This document shows positions 46,183 through 55,055 of a stretch of 64,000 bases of DNA, piece after piece. Position numbers and translations under genes: made by a program. The notes under the pieces are model-generated. The model ran no database searches. It was given only the letters and a program-made list of their open reading frames with translations, and was not told the origin of the DNA. The stretch's first letter is position 1. Each line of letters starts with the position of its first letter. The stretch is from Angiostrongylus vasorum (taxonomy: Eukaryota > Nematoda > Chromadorea > Rhabditida > Metastrongylidae). Location: the NCBI GenBank assembly GCA_018806985.1, contig JADANN010000222.1:455001-519000 (forward strand), given 5' to 3'.

Positions 46183-47061
46183 ATGTCGGTAGTTTTCGTT
46201 GGAGTTTACAGTGCATTTCGTCGATTTGTTAGCAGCACTTCTCTGCCATAATCATTTCGGCCGGTTCAAAAAGCTGTGATGAATCAGCCCGGCTGCAGGC
46301 TACCAAACACTCACCATATCCTTTTTTTGCGCAATTTCAGCTTTGGGTAGTGGTGGGGATTATCGCAATGCAGCTATTGACCTGAAAATCACTGGTTGTC
46401 GTACAGAATCCGCTTTTCGTCGCACGTCACAATTCAGTGAAGAAAGGGGTTGTTTTTGTTGTGCAGAATAAGCAGACGACGCTTCAAAACGGCGTTTTTT
46501 TATTATCGTTTACTCGTGCGACACCCACTTGTGGAGTTCTTTCGTCTTTCCTATGCCATTCGAATGAGTGGAAATTGTTCCTATGCTTACGCCAACCTGT
46601 TCTGGAAATTCTCGAGCAGTTAGTTGTTCGCGTGTTTGCTCCCACTTGTATCTTCAATTCGTCGTCGTCAAGTTTATTGGGATGTCCGCGGCCTTCCCTA
46701 TCTTCGTGGTCGAAATCTCGCCAGATCGGAATTTCCGGAACCACGTTCGCAGTGTTGATGCACCAACACTACTTCCACCCCAAACATATTAATGTTTCGG
46801 GCCGTCTGTGTTGCACTACGACCGAGTTCGAGCTCCTAAAGGAAAATCTGACGAAAAATTCGTTTTTGATATCTAAAATTGCAAAGTTCAAAATTGGTAA
46901 GAAAAATCATTTTTTTGGCAAAATATATAAACATGGTTAAGGAAGCATAATGTCGTCTTTTTAGTGATACATAACATTGCACGGTACAAGGAAAATTTTA
47001 TTGGCAAAAAATACATTAAAACAATAATTGTTCTAAAACGCTCATTTATTTCTGAACGACC

Positions 47062-49015
47062 TAGTTTTGTATCCCAAAATCATTCAACTTCAACAGCTTT
47101 AGCTGTACAACGTATGACCGCCTGCCTAGTCGAGGCATGTCATGCAAGCATATTGAGCTTTTTTCGACTGATTCTGGACAATCACAATGATGCTGAGATG
47201 TGAAGACATCTTGTCGATTACTCTTTCGAGTGCTTACGTGTTATAGTCACATCCACTGCACCACTGAGGCCCTTGCTTTTCTTTCCTCTCAGCCAATTTT
47301 TTACCCTAACGGTGCTATCAGCTATTATCTGTCAAGGGGGGTGTAGGGAGTACAAATCAGGATTGAATCGAGCTAAGCTGAAGCTGCAATTGAAATCACA
47401 GTGTTTAACCTTTGTTTACTGCCCCTCATTTTTTTCCCGATAGAGCATTATGTGAAAAACAACCACTGTGATGCTGAGATACCGAGTTCTGCTCACATCT
47501 TAGCATCATTGTGCTCGTATTTCACATGATACATTGCTGTGGGAAAAAATACTAGGCAGTATATAAATGTTAAGCACTGTAAATCGAAACATGTACCGAA
47601 AATTTTTGATACGATTCACGGATTTCGTGATAGTAGTTCTTTGCCATTAATCCGCCAGAAATTAGGAAGCTGTGCTGACTAACCTGCAGACCACTAGGGA
47701 ATTCAGTAGACTTTCTCATGACTCAATTTAACGTTCATGAATTGAACGTCATAAATTGTCATAATATCGAAGTAATATCGACATTTTTTACCAAAGTCGT
47801 AAGGCAATCCAGAAATGGGGTTGTCTTTATTATGTAAAAAGAAGCGCAGAACAGAATTCCATGAAGATGACCTCTTTGCTCTTCGTCTCATTCGTGATGC
47901 CTTTTTTTTTCTAGGCCTTTTAATCTTTATAATGTTTCCAAGTGAGAATGGCTAACGTTGAATTCTTATGCAGTCTATGTTGTAGATCCTAGATGGTCAT
48001 TTTTGACTACGGCCTTCAGATGTTCGTTCTCAACAACTCGTCGACATCCGCAATGTTCGCCGTCATCAGCACTGGAGCCTCCAGTATGAACCATGTGTGT
48101 TCGAGAACAATTCCACTGGTTAGTGATTACATGACATTTGAGTTACTTCCACGAGGGTATGTTGGATTTTTAAGTAGTTGAGGTAAAAAAAAACGAATTT
48201 ACTGTTTTGAACGCATCATTCCAGCCAGCTTAGAGCCTTTGCAAATTAGGTACAGTAAAAGGCATAACAAATGGTCCTTTTTTCCATCTTTATTTACGTG
48301 ACTGAACACTAAATATTGTGCGAATTCTCGCATTTGTCGTTCGAGTCGTATTAGTCGCATTTACGCATTGCTCTTTACGAAGATCTTCGGATTCGGGTGT
48401 GAATTCGGCTGCTGCTTAAAGTTTATGTCTGTTTCGTGAATCATGTTGAGAGCTAGTCGAGGGATATTCTCTTTGGAACTATTGGGTAGTCGTTCCGGAG
48501 CCTTCAGATCTCCACAGTAATCATTCGACAGCCTCTATAGAATGTACAGCATTCTCCTCTTACAAATCTAGTGCCGGTTTTTCTACATTGAGAGATAGAA
48601 GAGTTGCCTGATTCGAAACGAAGTTGGAGCTTGCATAACCCGTATTACTGAGCGGCGGCTTTAGGCACTACGCTTCCCGCTCCCTGGTGAATAGTTAGGC
48701 GACAAGTAAACTAAAAGTTTTCCTTGTCAAATATTGAAGTTGTGGAATTCATCAGAGTGAACGCGGCCATTTCTAAGCAGTCATAGTGAACAAAAATTCA
48801 TTGAAAAACAATGTGTCGTTTCCAACTACTCCCACATTATCAGTACGGCGGCATATTTTTGCAGAAGGTCTTGTGACCGATAGCCACTTTCTCGCACTCT
48901 AGTTTAGTAATCGCGTGACAGTTGATAAGAATACAAACTCTAGAATCTTGGCACGTTCTCAACTGAAACATCTCTATCTTCTGTGTCATTTGATATTTTG
49001 ACCACGTATAAAATA
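47062..49015. other. No gene supported; repeat traces
   Basis: Traces of SINE-A-type tails ('gatgctgagat') occur near 47,190 and 47,480. A plus-strand frame at 47,993-48,181, beginning MVIFDYGLQMFVLNNSSTSA with a possible donor after CSRTIPL, could be an exon, but no partner was found. Confidence 0.35.
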
Positions 49016-49019
49016 GGGA

Positions 49020-49165
49020 GAGGAAGGTAGCACAGTGATAGTGATGCCGGTCAGCACGACCACGGTGCTGGTCGAACCCCGCCCCAGGCTCACCAGGCCT
49101 CTCGTACCACCGTGTTCGAGAAATAAGTGGTACCCGATTTGTTTGGGGAATAGTATAAATATTCC
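49020..49165 (+). repeat. SINE-C head fragment
   Basis: 'aggtagcacagtgatagtgatgcc' (box A region), 'gctggtcgaaccccgccccagg' (box B region) and 'gttcgagaaataagtggtacccg' match the head of the 36.1 kb copy. Confidence 0.6.
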
Positions 49166-49434
49166 GTCTGAACAAGGCAGACGAACCGACGTTCAATGGA
49201 GTACGGTATAGAGAATTTTGGTGATGGGATGACTAGTAGGACAAAACGTTCGAAGTTGATCAATCCCTTAGAGATGCGCCATGCATTCGATTTCATCGAT
49301 CATCGTAGAAATGATTTTATGCTTATCTGGTTAATATGATGACATTTGTGCCCTACCGATGTATCAAATAAGTGCCGCTATCTTCCCAGACAAGTCTTGT
49401 ATCAATTTACTGACTCCGGAGGGATACAAGGCTT

Positions 49435-49510
49435 GGTGAACCTGGGTGGTGGGATCGAACCCATGTGTATTGCAGGGCGCCTCTAACCATTGCCCTGCGC
49501 CTACCGGTGA
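49435..49510 (-). repeat. SINE-B head fragment
   Basis: On the minus strand 'gcaatggttagaggcgccctg' and 'catgggttcgatcccaccacc' match the tRNA-like head of the 61.8 kb copy. Confidence 0.65.
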
Positions 49511-49759
49511 CATCATTACATCAACATATGCGTTTAAATGTGAATCAGTTTGAATGGACGATGGCATGTGAAGAAGTGGTAAGTTCCCTCTATAAGTATA
49601 CACTCCACTATTCGATGCTGCTTGCAGGTTATCCCACACAATCGATTGCCTTATTTTATTCATATGTCGCTCAACCTATGGAGGCAACGTTAGTTGTACT
49701 GTTCTTTACATGTCTATGCATGCATCTTCACATATTATTTTATGTACTTACTTCGCATG

Positions 49760-49930
49760 ATCCTTCATCACATCTACTGTGGACCTCAGCACTTCTTGCA
49801 TTCGATTCGTTTTCCTCGCATTCATCGTCCACAAAGGTCTTCGTGTTGTTTCGGCTGCTGAATGAGGATTTCGTCTTCTTTATGAATGTCGTAGAACGTC
49901 CAGGAGATAGTCAGGCTGAGGCTTTCCTAC
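49760..49930 (-). repeat. SINE-C tail fragment
   Basis: In reverse it shows 'aaacgaatcgaatgcaagaagtgctg' and 'cgacattcataaag' text of the SINE-C tail. The 168-codon plus-strand frame over 49,465-49,971 is made of this and the preceding SINE-B piece and is not called. Confidence 0.6.
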
Positions 49931-50598
49931 GTGGATTGGGGAGGAGAGCGTTGGGGCGAGGATTGAACTAATGCCTTGCTTCCTTATCGACCGCATCACT
50001 AACCACTATCTTTCCGTGCCTGCTTTTGCATATTTTACATATACATATTTGTTCCTGTAGTCATGTGCTTGTAAAAGCTGAACCCAATTCACAAATATCC
50101 ACGAGCATCTATTAGGGAATGACACGATCGCGTATTATGACCTGAAACCGCAATGTTAGTCATTTCAGTAAAATCTATGCTTCTGCTAACATGTACTCGG
50201 CGCTCTAAGTGGCTTACCACTTCCTCATCGTTGAACTGAATCCTTTTTTGTGTCGAATAGCGGTGTGCAATCACATAGCTCATGGTACCGACACGATCTC
50301 TTAAACTCAGGAGTTGACATTTTCATTCGAACGCCCACCCATGAGTAAATTCGTTTCCAGAGATCGCTGTTGCACTGAAGGGAACTATGTTACAAGGTGG
50401 AAAGCCTATCTGCAATCCTTATGGATTGGACCGACAACTCTCTGCGATAACGACCTAGGTCAAGTTAACAGGGTGGAAAGAACATGTCCAACTAGTAAAA
50501 TCTTACCAGTCCGACGTAAACTGTACTGACACCAACACAACTTTTCTTTTCTCGCAAATGATCCATGTAAATATTCGTGTCTTAGGGATGCTGGAATC

Positions 50599-50814
50599 CT
50601 AATGCGCTAGACTCCTTCCAATAGTAATGGCAGTTTCATAGGGGCAATTCGTCAACAAACAATCGATAATTTTCGATATTGACCAGTATGATGGGTTACA
50701 TTCTACAACTTTAGCAACTTTAAGAACATTCACTTCGATACTTCTTAGGTGGAACATCCGATCCAATAAAACTACTTCTAGCTGTGGATGAATTTTTAAC
50801 ACCTTTACATCCAC
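50599..50814 (-). CDS. Weak hypothetical ORF
   Basis: A 71-codon minus-strand frame reading VLKIHPQLEVVLLDRMFHLR and onward with a regular hydrophobic pattern. No domain is recognised. It is 270 bp upstream of the SLC46-like gene and divergent from it. A different frame of the same strand is also open for about 30 codons, so the true frame, if any, is unclear. Confidence 0.25.
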   Translation of the reverse strand: MDVKVLKIHPQLEVVLLDRMFHLRSIEVNVLKVAKVVECNPSYWSISKIIDCLLTNCPYETAITIGRSLAH

Positions 50815-51083
50815 TTAACGTATTCTTAATGTGACCGTGTAGCGCGGAATCATCGTCGTACAATTACTGCGGCGTATCATTCATTTTCTGTCATTCACGT
50901 AACTATAAGCTTTTTGTTTCTTTCATAGTAAAAACCTCGTTTCATACCTTTCAATTTATTGCTGGAACTTCTTTTCAATGAATTTAATGCCACTAGTGTC
51001 GCTGTTTCTTCTTGTACTTGTGTTTCGAGTCGTTAAAGATTGATAGTTTAGTGATGTTAAGTGTTTTCCGCAAAACAATAAGA

Positions 51084-54000
51084 ATGGAGATTCCATTGTT
51101 TCTCTATATGCTGACCAGCTACCTTAAGTATCCAGTGTTTCAAAATCTGATGTACGAGAAATCCTGCCTCGCTCGATACAGTGAGGTGAGCATTTTTTGT
51201 TTTCGACTTTCAGGATAGTGTCAACGAGTTTCAGGAAGCTGCATATCCTAGTAATTTACTCCTAAAGTAAACTCAGTCGTTTAAAAATAGTTGCTCTAGA
51301 AAGGAATAGCAAGATTTCCTTGAATACGGTAATAGTACCCGTCCTCTTTCTGCTTTCAGAAACATTCCTGGACTTTATTTTCCGTAGAATGTTATAATAC
51401 AATGTATGGTGTATAAATTACATTAGTTTGACGGTGTTCAATAACGATTCTTTGAATGATTTGCCGCTTCCTGGTGGCAGAATGAACGTGTGTGTGATAA
51501 ACTTTTTCTGAACAACTTGAGCTCATTACCTGACCATCACCGCCTGCCACAGAAAGTGTGGAAATTTCCCCCACCTCTAGTCTTAATCCCAGCTTAAGCC
51601 TAGGAATAAGGCCGCAAGCTTCCATTTGATGCACAATGGTCAGTAAAGGCTTATCGAGAGACTACATGAAAGGTAGCAATAAAAAGAACACAACAAATCC
51701 CAGTAAAGCAAAAAAAGAACGACCACTTTCCAAATATATGGGTAGTAACTGAGTTCAATGCCAGTTTGTGCTTGCCAGATCAATCACGTTGGTGGGTGAT
51801 TGCTGATAGCACCTATAGGTTAAAACACGGCTGAGAGAAAGACGAAACGAACGCCTGGCATGGTGTGGTGACGAACGCATTAGTTCCAGGAAAGGATAAT
51901 AGCGGGTTCGATCTCCACCGTAGACATCTGCGGTCCGGAGCTTTGCAAATATCTCAGCATCACTGTAGTTATATCTAAGTAATAATTCTAATTGTCATAT
52001 GAATATCACTAGTATAAGAAGTCCGATTTCATTCTGCATACGGTTCGCAGCTATTCCAAGTGGTATAAAAAAATTTGCGGAATTTTAGTGCCCTGCCTGT
52101 TCTCGTTAATTAAATAATTTGTTTACTTCTTATTTTCTACCTACTATAATTTTACGGCAGGGTATTAAGCGAGGTACAACCACAATATTGCTGAGATGTT
52201 TGCAAAACTCCGGACCGCAGGTGTTTGCGGTGGGAAACGAACGCGCTATTGTCCTTTCAGGAGAGTAACGCGCTCACCACAACACCATACGGGTCCTTCG
52301 TTTAGCTTGTCTCTCAGCTAGTTCTATCGATTTCTGCCATCAGCAATGACCCGTCAGCGGGATTGATCTGTGTTGGATTCTGTCGGTCCTCATCATCGAA
52401 TTTTTTTTGTCTTTTAGGATATAAGTAAATGTTCGAATGTAACGGCGTACTACAATGATAAATCTATACAAGCCGATGCAAATCATTTTTATTTCCTATC
52501 ATCTGTTGTACTAACTCTGCCGTCTTTCTTTTCAACGTTACTATTGGGAGCAGGTGAGGTGTGAGTCAATTTTGTCTCATACTGTATGTTCATTTGGAAC
52601 ATTTCTCCATGTAGACATTTTCGGTCAATATTGAAAACCAGAAAATTCAACATGTTTTCCTTCTTTAATAGGCTTACACGACGTTGATAAATATTCTTTA
52701 TTCGGCTAACGTTTCAATGTCTTCGTCTTCATTAGAGCCGATGATTCGAGTCGATAGTTCACAGACTGTGTTCACATCGAGAAGACAAAGAGCTATGGAC
52801 CATTGATTCGGATCATCGGCTCTAACGAAGACGAAGACGTCGAAACGTTAAACAGATAAAGATTATTTATCAAACTCGTGTAAGCTTACCAGGAAATTCG
52901 TTTAAGCCACGGATTTATGGAGTGTCAAGATTCCACTACTGATACCGTTCTTCGGATTGATTTTGTGCACATTGAACTATGTAGTGCAGACCGTTTATAT
53001 GGACGCTTCCATTTACTTGCTGCTAATCAGCGATGCTATTTTCGGAACATGCGGCGGTTATATCGCCATATTAGGTAATACTTTCGTTTTTAAATGATAT
53101 TTTAGTCTGTCCTTCCAACGGTTTACGCCTCATCGTGGACGGGTGTACCTGGATGTCGGGCTGCGATATACAGCGGGGGTATTCATCCCCCTGGCAGGGT
53201 CTCCCAAGCTGAGGTGTCCGGCGTTCCCATCAGGAAGCCTAGCTAAGAGTAAACGCTCGGTCTCCCTCTAATCCACAAGGGTGGTGTCTGCCTGTGGTGA
53301 TGATGACCTGGGGCAAACTTTGGCGAGGCTGTCCTCCGGACTCCGGATAGCCACAATGGATAGACTAGCAAATCTCCTGAGAATGGAAATTATGCTGGGG
53401 GCCCGCACCAGTAAAGACGCACCATCCATGTTTCCAAGTATTTTATTCTGGATGAATGGAATTAAATAACCTGAATCCAATTACAAACCGCACCGCAAAT
53501 ATTGTCAATGTTATAGTGTGAAGAATTAGTTTACCATTTAGCAACAGTCATTAGTTATGGCGTGAAAACGACATCGGTTCCTCGACGAAGTGTTCGAATT
53601 GCTGGCGTCGAAGGTGCCATAGGTCTAGGTGGCACGGCTGGATACATTCTTTCGGGTACCACTAGAGAGTAAGCTGCTGATTTTAATACCACACGTAAAT
53701 GTTCTAACAGGTCCCCGAATGGTGCGGTGGTGAATGCATTAGCCCCCTGAAAAGGGCATCAGTGTGGTTATGTTCTAACAGGATCTAAATTTCCAGGATT
53801 CTAGGCTACCCATATGTGTTCCTATTGATGCTTATATTGCAAGTGGTTGCTTTTTTCTACATTCTGACATTTGCCAAGGAATGTAAACGAACGGAAATTG
53901 ATCGTCAAGACAATGGCAATGAACGCACTTCGAAGTTATTTTGGAAGTGTGTTGAGGCGCTTTCCGACTACCGACGACTACTTACCATCAGCCGACGCTT

Positions 54001-54808
54001 TCAACTTATACTTGGGTTAAATCTGTTGGCATTTGGAGTCGAGCTGTTCATATTTTCTGGTCTAATGGATATTCAATATTCCTATCTTCGTTTCAAGTTG
54101 GGCTGGGGAGACCAGCAATACGGATGGTTTAGCGGACTGCAATTTGCAGTAACAGCAATAGCTGTTAGTAATTCACTCTTATTTTGAATACTGATGTGTA
54201 TTCTGCCAACTGGCAAACTCTGGCAATCAACGTGAACTTTTTACAGATATCAGTTCTCTACCCACTTCTGTACCTTCGAGGTTTTACAGATGCTACACTT
54301 GGATGCCTTGGTTTGCTCGCAAAAATGTTATCGCTTATCTTACTCGCTTTCCTTACGAACTCAGCAATGGCGTACTCATTAATAGGTAATCAATTCTAAG
54401 TAATTAGTACTTAATATAATTAATAAGCAGTATTCCTTTGCATCCTGTATCATAATCATTTTAAGCTATGTTTACCATCATTTAGTTGTCACGTGTTTGA
54501 ACCGCTTTGTCCCTACTGGATTCAGATCGTTCATCTCAAGCATTATCGAGACAACTGAGCAAGGGAAAATGTTCTCCCTAATCGCCTTGCTGGAAGGTGC
54601 AGTTGGGCTTCTGGCCTCTGCGTTCTTCAATACCTTATACCCTAAGACGTTATCATTCTTCCCTGGGCTATTTTACATAGCAAGCTGCCTAGTTCTTGTC
54701 GTTCCACTTCTGATTCTCGGGATTTCCGACAGAGTGGTGAAATCGGAAAGAGAGCGATTAGTAGAGTTTGATGAAGGAACAACCACAGAAACAGAAGTAT
54801 CCCCATGA
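51084..54808 (+). CDS. SLC46-like (proton-coupled folate transporter family) MFS transporter
   Basis: A seven-exon gene: 51084-51185, 52418-52553, 52907-53074, 53548-53668, 53797-54148, 54247-54385, 54486-54808. All splice phases agree and give 446 aa, the usual SLC46 length. It should be a 12-helix plasma or endolysosomal membrane transporter; the substrate cannot be read from sequence. Family marks are the N-terminus EIPLFLYMLTSYLKYPVFQN followed by Cys, an extracellular NVT glycosylation site at residue 41, LPSFFSTLLLGAATDLWSVK at the first cytoplasmic loop, LLISDAIFGTCGGY, and RRSVRIAGVEGAIGLGGTAG in the middle. The usual D..GRK of the loop is TDLWSVK here, keeping the Asp but losing the Gly-Arg. 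The start was chosen at the ATG directly before EIPLF. Introns 1 to 4 carry SINE, MITE or LINE pieces. It converges with the eor-1-like gene. Confidence 0.85.
51745..51985 (+). repeat. SINE-A copy in intron 1 of the transporter gene
   Basis: Complete order: 'gttcaatgccagtttgtgc', 'gggtgattgctgatagc', box-A-like 'tgtggtgacgaacgcatta', box-B 'gcgggttcgatctccacc', 'agacatctgcggtccgg' and 'gcaaatatctcagcatc'. Same orientation as the gene. Confidence 0.8.
52165..52375 (-). repeat. SINE-A copy in intron 1, inverted
   Basis: The same family in reverse, from 'gctgagatgtttgcaaaactccgg' to 'atgacccgtcagcgggattg'. With the copy at 51,745 it forms an inverted pair about 180 bp apart inside one intron, which could fold back in the pre-mRNA. 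Confidence 0.8.
52672..52885. mobile_element. MITE with ~75-bp terminal inverted repeats, intron 2
   Basis: The left arm 'gcttacacgacgttgataaa...' and the reversed right arm 'gcttacacgagtttgataaa...' match over about 75 bp with a few differences, including 'acgtcttcgtcttc' and 'agagccgatgat'. It is a 214-bp non-coding element. Its right end lies 21 bp before exon 3 of the transporter gene. A related copy is at 60,230-60,400. Confidence 0.82.
53112..53410 (+). mobile_element. Solo LINE-2 5'-end repeat (non-autonomous), copy 3, intron 3
   Basis: Starts near 'cggtttacgcctcatcgtgg', has 'tctcccaagctgaggtgtccgg', an internally deleted middle and 'acaatggatagactagcaaa', and ends 'aaattatgctgggggcccgc'. 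It lies wholly within intron 3 of the transporter gene in sense orientation. Confidence 0.72.
53700..53770 (+). repeat. SINE-A fragment in intron 4
   Basis: 'gaatggtgcggtggtgaatgcattagccccctgaaaagggc' is the box-A half of SINE-A. It ends just before the acceptor of exon 5. Confidence 0.6.
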
Positions 54809-54859
54809 TAAATCTACCTCTCCGATTATGATTAATGAAATATATTATAAAATCTACGT

Positions 54860-54881
54860 TTTATTAAGAACGTATTTTATT
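54860..54881 (-). terminator. Poly(A) signals of the eor-1-like gene
   Basis: Two AATAAA hexamers on the minus strand (54,865-54,860 and 54,881-54,876) lie 175-196 nt after the stop codon of the minus-strand zinc-finger gene. They are also only 50-75 bp after the stop of the convergent transporter gene, so the two 3' ends are close or overlap. Confidence 0.55.
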
Positions 54882-55055
54882 GTCTTTTTAGAACAGACAT
54901 GGATTAACGTTGTCTAAATCTTGATGTCAATTGTACATACCCATGAACGTGTGAAATTATGGAAATCTTCGCTTATACGAAAGTGGATGAACACGTTTGC
55001 AAAAGATGGACTCTCTAAAAATATGACAAAGTGAACAATTATATCTAAAAAGTTT

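Larger units (their letters stand above)
44402..47061 (-). mobile_element. Mariner transposon with both terminal repeats, split by RTE copy G
   Basis: The terminal inverted repeats are at 44,402-44,430 (ggttgttcagaaataaatga...) and 47,033-47,061, about 29 bp with two mismatches. The right end is followed by TA, the mariner target. The minus strand encodes transposase pieces: N-terminal half at 46,800-46,200 (KLDDDELKIQVGANTRTTN) and C-terminal end at 44,700-44,440 (PPYSSDLWPTHFHLFRHLDN and FNEFIASRTSKFYATKINKL). Without the 1.45-kb RTE insertion the element would be about 1.2 kb, the usual mariner size. Stops and frameshifts make it inactive. Confidence 0.86.

Noticed and set aside
49465..49971. 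168-codon plus-strand ORF with hydrophobic segments, receptor-like at first sight
   Set aside because: Its first part is a SINE-B head in reverse and its second half is the SINE-C tail in reverse; no splice sites or family motifs.
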